The notes: a model not told the origin generated them from the letters alone. Numbered from the stretch's first letter, positions 1-11,666 are shown. The stretch is 64,000 bases of DNA from Archivesica marissinica (GCA_014843695.1 CM026400.1:18056294-18120293), one strand, 5' to 3'. A program made the numbers and translations.

Positions 1-133
1 AGTTGATGCTCGGATCGTCCACCTTGTACCAATTGTTCGGGTACCAGCCAATGATAAACCATACATACTTTTTCCCGTATAGCTTCTCCTTATATGCCTT
101 ATAACAAATACGTCTGTTTGTTAGTGATTTACA

Positions 134-385
134 CACAGTGGTGTGTTCAAAGTGAAGTAATACAGCTGTTGGACTATTGCACTACTGTATAGGTAAGGCA
201 ATATACGATAGCTTACAGTGGTGTGGGTTCAACGTCAAGTAATAGAGCAGTTGGACTATTGCACTACTGTATAGGTAAGGCAATATACGATAGCTTACAG
301 TGGTGTGGGTTCAAAGTCAAGTAATAAAGCGGCAGTTGCAATATTGCACTACTGTATAGGTAAGGCAATATACGATAGCTTACAG
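134..385. repeat. 82-85 bp tandem repeat, 3 copies
   Basis: The segment from CAGTGGTGTG to TACGATAGCTTA recurs with spacings of 82 and 85 bp. The copies differ by a few substitutions and a short insertion near AAGCGGCAG. It is non-coding and I do not recognise the family. Confidence 0.9.
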
Positions 386-433
386 GTAATGTGACGTATT
401 GTTTGATTTATGTTCCACCCTGGATCGCCTTTA

Positions 434-568
434 GTCCATACAAATTTATTTTAGCTGGATTACGAAACAAGTTCTTACAACTTATAGTATTCACTTCCGA
501 TACCTCATTCCTGATGTACTCCATCGCCACGAGGGAGAGAGAAGAGGCAACGTGGCATTTAAATGACT
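434..568 (-). mobile_element. SINE A, 3' part
   Basis: In reverse orientation it shows the SINE A tail (GATTACGAAACAAGTTCTTAC) and the body with CCATCGCCACGAGGGAGAGAG. The tRNA-derived head is missing. It abuts a SINE C copy directly, which suggests insertion of one into the other. Confidence 0.85.
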
Positions 569-790
569 TAAACTTTATTTATTTTACAATGATTGGGAAG
601 CAAGTTTTAACAACTTATATGAATCACTCTTGTTGGCGCGGATGAAAGCGTATATGTGGTTATTCGTGTGGGAGGAAACCGGAGTACCAGGAGAAACCCC
701 ACCTGTCCGATCTGACGACCACCGTACCATCTCACATGCTTCCCGGTCCCTGGATCGAACCCGGGTTGCATTGGTGAGAAGTGAGCCCGC
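569..790 (-). mobile_element. SINE C
   Basis: Reverse-strand copy: tail AAACTTTATTTATTTTACAA, body GGAGGAAACCGGAGTACC, and B box GGATCGAACCCGGGTT. The copy ends within the head at the TTGGTGAGAAGTGAGC segment. The missing A-box part resembles the separate fragment at 960-1012. Confidence 0.88.
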
Positions 791-959
791 TAACAAATCT
801 TCTTTTTCATTTATGATTTCCAATGATTTTGGGTAATAAAATAGTTATAATATTTAATTAATTTTATCTGCCCTGTCGGGACCCTCATTTCTCTACAATA
901 CACAACCGCACAACCACTTATGTTTGTGTGAACATCCGTAATAAGAAATAATTCTGGCA

Positions 960-1012
960 TAATTGTGTGAGAAGCGAGCGTGCTAACCACTGCGCTAATC
1001 GGACAACCGACA
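960..1012 (-). mobile_element. SINE C head fragment
   Basis: GAAGCGAGCGTGCTAACCAC followed by TGCGCTAATCGGACA is the reverse complement of the SINE C tRNA-like A-box region (TTAGCGCAGTGGTTAGC). It may be the displaced remainder of the 569-790 copy. Confidence 0.7.
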
Positions 1013-1494
1013 TTATACAGAATGCTCCAAAGTCCAGACCTGGAGTCTGTAAACCTTTCTCCAGTCTCAGTCTCAAGGGTTCTGATTGGCTACGTCTCAG
1101 ACACAACCAATCATATTACTTGATCTCGAGTTTGAGACCTGAAACAAGGCTAGAACATCCGACCAAGGTGTGGATATGGAACATGAAAGCTATTTTACTC
1201 TTATATAATAATAATATAATAATATAATAATAATAATATACCACTATTCCAAAATTTAGCAAAATTTATAAAATTGTCTTTAGTTATTAGTAATAATATA
1301 AATGTGTAATTGCCAAATTTTATTTATCACTCTCATTTATATTTAATTGTCACGTGATCATTAAATATATATATATGTTATTACTAGTTTTGTTAAGACG
1401 ATGTATGTATGTACAAGTCTGCCAAAATAAACTTCTGTTCTGTTCTGTTCATGTGCAGCGGTCAATGGCTCCAAAAGAGCTCTAATTAAGGAGT
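1013..1494. other. AT-rich spacer with ATA microsatellite
   Basis: No coding signal is seen. A short (ATA)n tract lies at about 1203-1241. CCAAT boxes face each other at 1084-1112 (GATTGGCT and AACCAATC), but with no gene nearby I assign no function. Confidence 0.6.
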
Positions 1495-1815
1495 TAGTGC
1501 TCCCCGAGGTAGAACAAATTGGTATATTATCATCAATTAGGGTCTTATGGACCCGAAGCAAGTTCTTGGCATGTTCAATTCGATGATTCAATGTTTTTTA
1601 TTCTTACTTTACTATATGGTATTGCTATTTTCAAAAGTTAAATAAATTGCAGGGTAGGGTAAATATTTTGAGAAATGCATATTTATAACACCTATAACAC
1701 GATACATGTTACATACCGTTGGAAAGGTAATACATTGTTCTAATTGTTTGGCTATTAAATATAATGTATTAATGACGTCGGCGTCATACTGACGTCATAA
1801 TTAACATTTTGCCAT
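1495..1815 (+). repeat. Left TIR of transposon 1
   Basis: It pairs with 5935-6264 in inverse orientation. Shared islands, read inward: CTCCCCGARGTAGAACA, ATTGGTATATT, GTTCTTGGC, GTGATTCAA/GATGATTCAA, GGGTAGGG, ATATTTTG/GTATTTTG, CCGTTGGAA and TGACG..ATGACGTCATA-like motifs. Identity falls inward, so the element is old. Confidence 0.82.
1772..1797. promoter_or_regulatory. CRE/ATF-like palindromes in the left TIR
   Basis: A perfect TGACGTCA palindrome lies at 1790-1797, next to TGACGTCGGCGTCA. The opposite TIR has the related ATGACATCACCATGGCGTCAT. CREB/ATF sites have this core. A role in transposon transcription is only inferred; the gene is read from the opposite end. Confidence 0.35.
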
Positions 1816-2121
1816 CGAAACTGTAAGTGCGCATAATCTTGGTCTCAATACTTCGTTTTATTTTATGTCTCATCACAAAATTACACTATTTAGTGGAAGA
1901 CATGGAGATAATAAAGAGTAGCTACTGTGAAAATGAACACTATATGTTTATACATCAAGCAAGATGAACTTATATGCCGTTGTTAAAGGGGAAGTGTAAT
2001 GCCGATTTTAACATAAAATTACATAAACTCACAATATCTTCACTTTGAACTATTATCAAGTGTCCATGTCATGTACTAGCGTATACAACCATAATATTAT
2101 GTGTTGTACCGATACATCAGA

Positions 2122-2270
2122 CTAATATTGGTCTTCTAGTGCTGCTTGGATGTTGTCCGTTAAACATTCTGCATAGCAACGACAGTTTTCAGTACAATTA
2201 AGTCCGGCCTGAATGCATTGACAGTGCTGCTTATTATCACACATTGAATCTGTGCAAAATAAGTGTGTCA
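2122..2270 (-). other. C-terminal eight-Cys cluster, transposon 1
   Basis: The pattern is C-x4-C-x5-C-x-C-x6-C-x3-C-x-C-x3-C. It is like one half of a CXC (tesmin/TSO1) zinc-binding domain. Transposon 2 has the equivalent cluster at the same C-terminal place. A DNA-binding role is inferred. Confidence 0.6.
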
Positions 2271-2513
2271 TTGCTCTAACTTCAACTGGTCCTGGATCTT
2301 TCTCGAAAAAGACAGCGGCAATAGCACCATCAGGCAGTCTTCTCCAGCCATGGACAATTGGGCTACTGACATCAGGCCGCTGAATGTGACTATGCTTCCG
2401 AATGTATAATTGGTAAGCGCAGCGACGTACGTGCTGTGTGAAAGCGTCCTCGGTTAGTGGTAGATCGGCAGCAGATTTGTCTGTAGATGTAGCAATAACA
2501 TATCTAAGTTCAT

Positions 2514-3017
2514 CTAAATCGGAACACAATTGCCGTTTTCTTTCTTCTTATTCCCATACAGTGTCAATGCATTTAGCCTAGTTATACTCTGCATCTCATT
2601 AGATACCTGTAGCTTGTCACCCAGCAATGATATCGGCTGAATGTCATGCATGTTCTTTGTAGGATTTTTGAATGCTGTTCGTTTGCCAATCCTAAACAAT
2701 GAATGTGTACTATCACATCCCGTTAAGACATGTATTGCAGGTAGGCATTGTGTTAGAGCTGCACCCAAGGTTGACGTCACTTCATTGATTGGGATGAATC
2801 GTTGCCTATTCGTCAATGCCCCTTCGTGACCAGCATGCATGCACGTGTTGATGGGTATATCTCTGTGGCCACAGTAATACAACAACAACACCAATACATC
2901 GGTTTCACCACAGCGCACACTAATGCGAGTATAGTTGACCACAGAATCTATAACATGCAGTAACATTCTTGTGTCAGTTTCCTCGTGTGTACTGTATAAA
3001 TGTTCCAGGTCAAACAC
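2514..3017 (-). pseudogene. Nuclease-like block of transposon 1 gene
   Basis: The longest frame (167 codons) that keeps the putative active site: an EETDTR motif near residue 12, ETDVLVLLLYY near residue 38, and GCDSTHSLFRIGKRTAFK near residue 98. In FEN1/XPG enzymes, acidic residues in comparable EAEAxxA, DxD and GCDY..GIG contexts bind catalytic metals and DNA. Spacing and hydrophobic context fit that scheme, but the match rests on motif reading only. The frame runs on into LNALTLYGNKKK, then shifts into the C-terminal segment at about 2529. Confidence 0.65.
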
Positions 3018-5565
3018 CGACGTTGGTGTTATTTGCTGGTAATTTCACAATTGCCATAGCCACCTGCAAGTATAACGCAACTTCCAACAGGGATATGCAC
3101 TTGTATATGTGCGTCTATGTACTCTGAAATATGAGATGTCAATGAACCTTTGTTCTTTGAATGTTTCAAGAATCGTTTGTAATTTGGAACATTGCGTGTA
3201 CCCAAGACTACATGTGACACAGTTTCACTACCACCAGCTCGTCGGTTACGCTCAGCATTTTTAATCGAGTCAGGCGTGTCGTATCGATCGAATACAATAG
3301 AAGAACACAAGTTACAACTGATAGCCTACCACGCATGGTTCATATAAGTCTATTCATAACAATATTTGCTAATTCATCAAATGTCTTGAACAATCTATCA
3401 TTCAGTGTCTGCAACATGGCCATTCCATCAATAATGTATGCGGTGCTTAGCAATGGTTCTCTGTAGTCTTTCGAATTGTTCCGTCGTCATTGAATAGCGT
3501 AGGGGGTACATCGGCTAACTCATGCTTTATAACAGTTTTCAGATCAACATGTCTTTGTTTTGCAACGGCTAATAATCGCCTGAACAGTACTTCTGAATTG
3601 ATCTTCAGCTGTTTCGATTGCAGTGTGACACTTGGTTTCATATCAGCAAATGTTAATTGTTTAATTTTTGCATCGGGCTTCCAAAAGCTAACTACCTTGT
3701 TGTCGTCACACAACCTCTTCTCAAAGAACTCGACTGAACGTTTATTCCCATTTAACCAGTCAGTGATGTGGCTATAGCTTGAGATGCAACCAAACCAGTG
3801 AATATGTTAATCAACATATCAGGTACATCTTCTAAGTTGAATGGATTTTGCCACTGGTCTGATATAATATCAACTATTTGACGTGAATCCTTTGCATCTC
3901 TTGTACTATTCTTAGCACTCTCGGTCTCATTCTCGTTGGCAATTCCACAAAACGACTTAATGCACGCTGCATACTCTCCAGTTAAATGTCGGGTAATCAG
4001 CCACCTGGTCAAAGCACTTTTGATCAATGTGAACCCGACGACCCCATCACGACTTTTACAGTCCTTATTCACTGACTGTTCCAATGCCTGGTCAGTGGCA
4101 ACATAGATGAATAGATTGTTGTTGGATCGCCGGACCATAAATCCCCATTCAAGAAGATGTTGGTACGCAGGTGGGTTTTTGGATTCCAACATTCTCATCT
4201 CGGTATGATATACAGGTAAGTACTTTGCGTAATTATTACGCCCAGCAGCCCGCAGGATGGGGATTGCTTCTGCAACAGCATTCAGGTGTAATAGAAAATC
4301 TGCGCTGCGATCTTCCCGAAGTAGACGTAACAAAACATGCACTCCTTTTAGAAACTTAAACCAATAGTCAAATGTCTGTGATTGCTGTACCCCTTTACTC
4401 ACAAACTTAGTGATAGCTTCAGAAATTGAATATAGCTTCTTGTTAATAGTGCCAATCAAATCAGTTGACAGATCCTTGTCATGGTAGGTAAATGAACGTT
4501 GCAAATCTTCTAAGTCAAGCCGAAGTGCATTGGACATGAACTCCGTGCCATTGGCAGCAGCCATCCATTTTGTCAAACCTTCAAACAGCAGTGCAGTTAA
4601 AGCTTCCATTGCCAACCTAATTGCTCGAATGCCTCTTGACAGATGTTTTCATTGCAAAAGCATTGTGCACGAACTATCTGCATACACTCCCGACTCAGTC
4701 AAGAATGCATACAGGCCGCCATCAGCATACAGTTTACCGATGCTAGCTATCAATGCCATCAGAAGATGCATCACGCCAAGCCGCATAGTCACCTTGTTTT
4801 GCAACAATGGGGGTTTACTCCATAACTATTCCTGAGCTTTGCTATAAATGGAAAGGTTACACATATGTTCTTGCCCAAGCGATTCTGCCAAACGTACTAT
4901 TTGAATCAAGGCAGTATATATTGTATTCAGATCAGTGGGTTGAGCATGTATAAAAGGTAAGTATCGGATGGTTGTCACAGACTGTGTAGATTCTGACAAT
5001 ATGGCATTAAATGCTGTCCACAAAAGGAATCTCATTTTGTTTGCTTATATACCTAGCAAGACACCAAAGCAAATCCATGGAAACAGCTGTATTGAACGAA
5101 TACAGATATATGTCCATGTTGATGGAGACTGTGGCTGGAACAACTGGGGGCTCGGGGCGATTGCGCGGTTTTCAATATCTCTCAATCAAGTTAGATTCAT
5201 CTATGCCATCATTTTCTGTCAGCGTCTTACTGGTTACTCGTGGTATGCGAATACTTGGCACATGTGTTGTGTTACGCTGATAAATGACAGCCGCCATTGA
5301 GTGGGTTGTGGACTTGCCATCGAGTGTTCCTTCATTCTGATCGAAGTTGTCAATTGCTGCATCTATGGATGAAGAGCCTTCTGTCCCGATCGGGATCAAT
5401 CCTGTAGGATCATACCTGTTATCATCTCCGATCTGGCATTTAGCCAAAGACGACATAAATCGCCTTACTTCATCATAACTCATACAAACCCAAGAGAATG
5501 CAACATGTCAATTAGTGGTTTACTCCCATGGTCATGGTGATTTGGTACAGCTAGTCCAAGTTTTG

Positions 5566-5934
5566 TAATATATTCATGAATTATAATGTAAATTGTTTAA
5601 AGGGAAATGATTTCAACCTTATGTGATGCTGTTCTGTTCTAGAAACAGTTTATTCTCTACATCATATTAAAGGTCTTGGCATCAAAACAAATAGCTTAAT
5701 GTTTTATAAAATAAATTGTAAAATGTTGTTGAATTGTATAAATATATTTCGCATATCACTACAGCATCATGCTACTATATATAGGAAATGTTCACATTTT
5801 AATACTTCTAAGTGATAATAATGTTTCAATATTGATCAAGCGAGTACAATTGATACCCAAATCACTCTTGTTTTGTACAAATTATATATATAAAATATAA
5901 ATTTAGCATCACAAAATATATCTACTTCCGTTTT
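5566..5934. other. AT-rich 5' non-coding part of transposon 1
   Basis: No coding similarity to the N-terminus of the transposon 2 gene is seen here. About 370 bp of AT-rich sequence with TATATA runs separates the last gene remnant from the right TIR. The missing N-terminal part was probably deleted. Confidence 0.5.
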
Positions 5935-6264
5935 TGACGACTACTATTACGTATGACATCACCATGGCGTCATCCTCATATTACTGCAAAATAAATCCTT
6001 GCAACATCAAGTACAACTCATACCCGTTCCAACGGAATATAATATATACGATTTCATTTCTTTGATAGTGGTTTTATTTTCAAAATACTACCCCTACCCC
6101 CTTTTATTTTAGGCGTTTAAAAAACACTACATCATCTTATTAAAAGCTCTATACATGTCTTGAATCACCGTTTTGAATAGGCCAAGAACTATTTTCGAGT
6201 CTATGAAACATTAACCTACAAGAATATACCAATTTCGCTTTGTTCTACTTCGGGGAGCACACTA
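5935..6264 (-). repeat. Right TIR of transposon 1
   Basis: Reverse complement of the left TIR in conserved islands. The end reads CTTCGGGGAGCACACTA. It includes GACATCACCATGGCGTCAT, the counterpart of the CRE-like motifs on the left. Confidence 0.82.
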
Positions 6265-6555
6265 GCAAAATTCCTGGCCCAAACCACTGCTGTTTGTGGA
6301 AGGGGGTAGGCTGAAAGCTGTATCGGATGAATATGCCACATGACGATGTTCAAGCTGTTTTGGCAGCCGTGCTTCTCCGCGCAGTATTTCCGTCACCCAC
6401 TAGAACATCCGAATATCAGCAAACCAGTTGGACGTAATATAATTCGTCACAACCAGTAGGATTCACACCAACAAAGGACAGTTGCAAATTATTTGAAGCC
6501 AGCCACCTAAACAAGTTTAACAAGTGTGGATCTTGTTATAATATTTTGACCATTT

Positions 6556-6850
6556 TGGCAATTATTTGGGCCATCGCCGTGGCCGTGTGGTTACACTCGT
6601 TGACTTCAAATAATGTGCCACTCACCAGGTTCGAATTCCACTAAGGGTGTATAATTCTTTCATGTATTGAAGTTATCCAGCTGGCTTGCGGACGGTCGGT
6701 GGTTCTACCCGGGTGCCAGTCCGTGCCACAGTGAAATACTGCTCGAATGGAATGGGCACGCGGGATCTTCCTCCACCAATAACAGCTGGAGATGTACCAT
6801 CTACCCTAAGCAGTTGGAGCGACTTTGAACCCCAAAACAAACTCAAAACT
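6556..6850 (+). mobile_element. SINE E, tRNA-headed
   Basis: The head has GCCGTGTGGTTACACTCG and a B box GGTTCGAATTCC. The body has TATCCAGCTGGCTTGCGGAC, GGTTCTACCCGGGTGCC and CTTCCTCCACCAATAACAGC. Reverse copies occur at 30690-30940 and 43739-43930. Confidence 0.75.
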
Positions 6851-7136
6851 ATAGCAATTAAGAGTAGCAATCTCAGGAGCAAGTTGTACCAATACGTGTT
6901 CAAAAGACGCCTCTATAAGGCTTACTTATCGAACTAATGTCATTCTACATCAACTTCCCAGTGCAAAAGTATGAACAATGAATGGTTTATAATACAAATT
7001 GTGAGCAGCACATGTATGGCTAATAATTACATCAATCAAGTGTCTGCAGTCTGCAGTAACTTCTCAGTCTAATTTGATACAGGTCTTTTGTGCAGTTTTC
7101 ATTAAACGAGGGTATTGCCGATAATTATGCAGTTTT
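6851..7136. other. Spacer, nothing recognised
   Basis: AT-rich unique sequence between two SINEs. No ORF, repeat or signal of note. Confidence 0.5.
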
Positions 7137-7373
7137 TAGTTTATACACATTTATTTTAGCTCGATTGCGAAGCAAGTTCTTACAACTTATATTAATCACT
7201 CTCGAGACTTCATTCCTGATGGAACCCATCGCCACGAGGGAGAGAGAAGAGGCAACGTGGAATTTAAATGCCTTACCTAAGGGCACATTCGTAACGGCTC
7301 CAACGGGGCTCGAACTCCGGACCTTTCGCACCTGAACCGAACGCGCTACCACTGCGCTATCGCCACTTCCACA
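7137..7373 (-). mobile_element. SINE A, near full length
   Basis: Reverse-strand copy from the tail (AGTTTATACACATTTATTTT) through the body to the head: B box GGGCTCGAACTCC, A box CCACTGCGCTATCGCCAC, and terminal CTTCCAC. The flanks carry similar AAATGCATATTTT and ATGCAGTTTTT, a possible imperfect target duplication. Confidence 0.88.
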
Positions 7374-7559
7374 AATGCATATTTTAAAAAAGCTCCATCG
7401 TTTAACCAGTAATTGTCGACATCAATGCTCAAGTTCTAGTCATCTAGCGTAATAATCGGTTTGTATTCAAGAGTAACACTTTCGATCCTGCATGGTGCAC
7501 GACGACTTATGTTCTCACCAGTTCCACAAGGAAGATGGAACTTCATAAATCGGACTTGA

Positions 7560-10500
7560 ACCCTCATCCACGGGTCCGATGCAACTTCATAAGCCGGGCT
7601 TGAAGCTCATGCACAGGGCGTATGGAACTTTATAGTCAAACATGATAGCTCATCCAACAAGCCAATCCAACGTTATAAGCCGGGCTTGAAGGCCCATCCA
7701 ACGAGCCAATCCAACGTTATAAGCCGGGCTTGAAGGCCCATCCAACGAGCCAATCCAACGTTATAAGCCGGACTTGAAGGCCCATCCAACGAGCCAATCC
7801 AACTTTATAAGCCTGACTTGAAGGCTCATCCAACGAGCCAATCCAACGTTATAAGCCGGGCATGAAAGCTCATCCAACGTTATAAGCCGGGCTTGAAGGC
7901 TCATCCAACGAGCCAATCTAACGTTATAAGCCGGGCATGAAAGCTCATACATCAAGCCAATCCAACGTTATAAGCCTGGCATGAAAGCTCATCCAACGTT
8001 ATAAGCCGGGCTTGAAGGCTCATCCAACGAGCCAATCCAACGTTATAAGCCGGGCATGAAAGCTCATCCAACGAGCCAATCCACCGTTATAAGCCGGACT
8101 TGAAGGCTCATCCAACGAGCCAATCCAACGTTATAAGCCGGACTTGAAGGCTCATCCAACGAGCCAATCCAACGTTATAAGCCGGGCTTGAAGGCCCATC
8201 CAACGAGCAAATCCAACGTTATAATCCGGGCTTGAAGCTCATGCACAGGGCGTATGGAACTTTATAGTCGGACATGATAGCTCATCCAACAAGCCAATCC
8301 AACGTTATAAGCCGGGCTTGAAGGCCCATCCAACGAGCCAATCCAACGTTATAAGCCGGACTTGAAGGCCCATCCAATGAGCCAATCCAACGTTATAAGC
8401 CGGGCATGAAAGCTCATCCAACGAGCCAATCCAACGTTATAAGCCTGGCATGAAAGCTCATCCAACGTTATAAGCCGGGCTTGAAGGCTCATCCAACGAG
8501 CCAATCCAACGTTATAAGCCGGGCATGAAAGCTCATCCAACGAGCCAATCCACCGTTATAAGCCGGACTTGAAGGCTCATCCAACGAGCCAATCCAACGT
8601 TATAAGCCGGACTTGAAGGCTCATCCAACGAGCCAATCCAACGTTATAAGCCGGGCTTGAAGGCCCATCCAACGAGCCAATCCAACGTTATAAGCCGGGC
8701 TTGAAGGCTCATCCAACGAGCCAATCCAACGTTATAAGCCTGGCATGAAAGCTCATACATCGAGCCAATCCAACGTTATAAGCCGGGCATGAAAGCTCAT
8801 CCATCGAGCCAATCCAACGTTATAAGCCGGACTTGAAGGCTCATCCAACGAGCCAATCCAACGTTATAAGCCTGGCATGAAAGCTCATCCAACGTTATAA
8901 GCCGGGCTTGAAGGCTCATCCAACGAGCCAATCCAACGTTATAAGCCTGGCATGAAAGCTCATCCAACGTTATAAGCCGGGCTTGAAAGCTCATCCAACG
9001 AGCCAATCCACCGTTATAAGCCGGACTTGAAGGCTCATCCAACGAGCCAATCCAACGTTATAAGCCGGACTTGAAGGCTCATCCAACGAGCCAATCCAAC
9101 GTTATAAGCCGGGCTTGAAGGCCCATCCAACGAGCAAATCCAACGTTATAATCCGGGCTTGAAGCTCATGCACAGGGCGTATGGAACTTTATAGTCGGAC
9201 ATGATAGCTCATCCAACAAGCCAATCCAACGTTATAAGCCGGGCTTGAAGGCCCATCCAACGAGCCAATCCAACGTTATAAGCCGGACTTGAAGGCCCAT
9301 CCAATGAGCCAATCCAACGTTATAAGCCGGGCATGAAAGCTCATCCAACGAGCCAATCCAACGTTATAAGCCTGGCATGAAAGCTCATCCAACGTTATAA
9401 GCCGGGCTTGAAGGCTCATCCAACGAGCCAATCCAACGTTATAAGCCGGGCATGAAAGCTCATCCAACGAGCCAATCCACCGTTATAAGCCGGACTTGAA
9501 GGCTCATCCAACGAGCCAATCCAACGTTATAAGCCGGACTTGAAGGCTCATCCAACGAGCCAATCCAACGTTATAAGCCGGGCTTGAAGGCCCATCCAAC
9601 GAGCCAATCCAACGTTATAAGCCGGGATTGAAGGCTCATCCAACGAGCCAATCCAACGTTATAAGCCTGGCATGAAAGCTCATACATCGAGCCAATCCAA
9701 CGTTATAAGCCGGGCATGAAAGCTCATCCATCGAGCCAATCCAACGTTATAAGCCGGACTTGAAGGCTCATCCAACGAGCCAATCCAACGTTATAAGCCT
9801 GGCATGAAAGCTCATCCAACGTTATAAGCCGGGCTTGAAGGCTCATCCAACGAGCCAATCCAACGTTATAAGCCTGGCATGAAAGCTCATCCAACGTTAT
9901 AAGCCGGGCTTGAAAGCTCATCCAACGAGCCAATCCACCGTTATAAGCCGGACTTGAAGGCTCATCCAACGAGCCAATCCAACGTTATAAGCCGGACTTG
10001 AAGGCTCATCCAACGAGCCAATCCAACGTTATAAGCCGGGCTTGAAGGCCCATCCAACGAGCAAATCCAACGTTATAATCCGGGCTTGAAGCTCATGCAC
10101 AGGGCGTATGGAACTTTATAGTCGGACATGATAGCTCATCCAACAAGCCAATCCAACGTTATAAGCCGGGCTTGAAGGCCCATCCAACGAGCCAATCCAA
10201 CGTTATAAGCCGGACTTGAAGGCCCATCCAATGAGCCAATCCAACGTTATAAGCCGGGCATGAAAGCTCATCCAACGAGCCAATCCAACGTTATAAGCCT
10301 GGCATGAAAGCTCATCCAACGTTATAAGCCGGGCTTGAAGGCTCATCCAACGAGCCAATCCAACGTTATAAGCCGGGCATGAAAGCTCATCCAACGAGCC
10401 AATCCACCGTTATAAGCCGGACTTGAAGGCTCATCCAACGAGCCAATCCAACGTTATAAGCCGGACTTGAAGGCTCATCCAACGAGCCAATCCAACGTTA

Positions 10501-11130
10501 TAAGCCGGGCTTGAAGGCCCATCCAACGAGCCAATCCAACGTTATAAGCCGGGCTTGAAGGCTCATCCAACGAGCCAATCCAACGTTATAAGCCTGGCAT
10601 GAAAGCTCATACATCGAGCCAATCCAACGTTATAAGCCGGGCATGAAAGCTCATCCATCGAGCCAATCCAACGTTATAAGCCGGACTTGAAGGCTCATCC
10701 AACGAGCCAATCCAACGTTATAAGCCGGGCATGAAAGCTCATCCAACAAGCCAATCCAACGTTATAAGCCGGACATGAAAGCTCATCCATCGAGCCAATC
10801 CAACATTATAAGCCGGACTTGAAGGCTCATCCAACGAGCCAATCCAACGTTATAAGCCGGGCTTGAAGGCTCATCCAACGAGCCAATCCAACGTTATATG
10901 CCGGGCATGAAAGCTCATCCAACGAGCCAATCCAACGTTATAAGCCGGACCTGAAAGCTTATCCATCGAGCCAATCCAACGTTATAAGCCGGGCATGAAA
11001 GCTCATACATCGAGCCAATGCAACGTTATAAGCCGGACTTGAAGGCTCATCCATCGAGCCAATCCAACGTTATAAGCCGACATGAAAGCCCATCCATCGG
11101 GTCAATGCAACTTTATAATCCGCGCATGAA
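7560..11130. repeat. Satellite array, 44-bp unit
   Basis: About 3.5 kb of a 44-bp monomer containing CCAATCCAACGTTATAAGCC and GGCTTGAAGGCTCATCCAACG. A frequent 31-bp variant lacks 13 bp between two ATCCAACG direct repeats. Variants alternate GGGCTTGAAGG, GGGCATGAAAG and GGACTTGAAGG. Short reverse-strand open frames inside are products of the repeat. Confidence 0.97.
8231..10725. repeat. 927-bp higher-order repeat in the 44-bp satellite
   Basis: The marker CTTGAAGCTCATGCACAGGG lies at 8231, 9158 and 10085, exactly 927 bp apart, and whole blocks repeat almost letter for letter. The third block diverges at about 10725. An earlier marker at 7599 gives a shorter 632-bp partial block. This shows recent block duplication. 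Confidence 0.95.
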
Positions 11131-11369
11131 AGAACTTGCGATTATGCCCCAACTTTGTAGATATAAATAAACCGCACGTGACATGATCAAATGAAAAACA
11201 ACATCCGATTCTATTGCAGTAAAAGCATTTTCTGATATACCTATTTCCGAGAACCTGGTTCGAGCGCATGCGCACTACAACATTACCTGACAGAAGACTC
11301 GCCGGGCCATATCTTCATAAAACACACCTACAATTATCCTCGCGTCCTGTCTCTGAAAAGTATAATACA

Positions 11370-11535
11370 TTTTACACGTTAAAATACACGCTAAAATACA
11401 CGTTAAATGCACGCTAAAATACACGTTAAAATATGCGTTAAAATACACGTTAAAATACACGTTAAAATACACATTAAATGCACGTTAAAATACAGGTTAA
11501 AATACACGTTAAAATACACGGTAAAATACAAGAGT
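11370..11535. repeat. 12-bp minisatellite
   Basis: About 13 copies of GTTAAAATACAC with C/T and length variants. Followed by a (GTT)n tract at about 11550-11575. The open frames across it are repeat artefacts. Confidence 0.93.
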
Positions 11536-11666
11536 AGTTATTTTAACAAATGTTGTTGTTGTTGTTGTTGTTGTTTGTATGTGTGTTGTGGGATGTTTAT
11601 TTCTGACATACACATACTTATGTACATAGTCATAGTTATCTAACACATTTGTTTTAATCATATGTT

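Larger units (their letters stand above)
2122..5565 (-). pseudogene. Broken transposon protein with XPG/FEN1-like nuclease block and Cys-rich C-terminus
   Basis: Six or more consecutive reverse-strand segments in changing frames form one gene. Read 5' to 3': about 5565-5172 (a conserved LIDMLHSLGF then SYDEVRRFMSS, joined by a frameshift); 5035-4826 (IRYLPFIHAQPTDLNTIYTA and SIYSKAQE); 4825-4616 with YADGG-like coding remnants; 4615-3752 (MEALTALLFEGLTKWM, then VGFTL and RWLITRHL); 3713-3447 (FRRLLAVAKQRHV, DVPPTLFNDDG); 3310-3029 (VFDRYDTPDSIKNAERNRR, CVILAGGYGN); 3017-2514 (HEETDTRMLLH, GETDVLVLLLYYCGH, TGCDSTHSLFRIGKRTAFK); 2529-2122 (LPLTEDAFTQHVRR, VHGWRRLPDG and a C-terminal eight-Cys cluster). 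The acidic triad and the GCD..IGK element resemble XPG-I and helix-hairpin-helix parts of FEN1-type nucleases; that is my inference. The N-terminal Cys/His region present in transposon 2 is absent. It cannot be expressed as one protein. Confidence 0.85.
1495..6264 (-). mobile_element. DNA transposon 1, degenerate, long TIRs
   Basis: A 4.77-kb element bounded by inverted repeats that start TAGTG(TG)CTCCCCGA and continue as GTAGAACAAATTGGTATATT, with conserved islands over about 320 bp. It holds one broken minus-strand gene (2122-5565) of the same family as transposon 2 (23275-27645). Both elements begin with TAGT, yet the TIRs are otherwise unlike, so they are different families of one superfamily. 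I could not find a convincing target-site duplication; the flanks AGT and GCA do not match. The gene family plus TIRs point to a cut-and-paste transposon. The Academ superfamily (XPG-nuclease-encoding lineage) is my best guess, based on memory. Confidence 0.82.

Noticed and set aside
391..823. Short frames with REREEATW or VSSHTN motifs, repeated across the window
   Set aside because: They are chance translations of SINE A and SINE C bodies.
2122..5565. A functional multi-exon host gene
   Set aside because: Adjacent segments change frame with no room for introns, and the region is bounded by inverted repeats.
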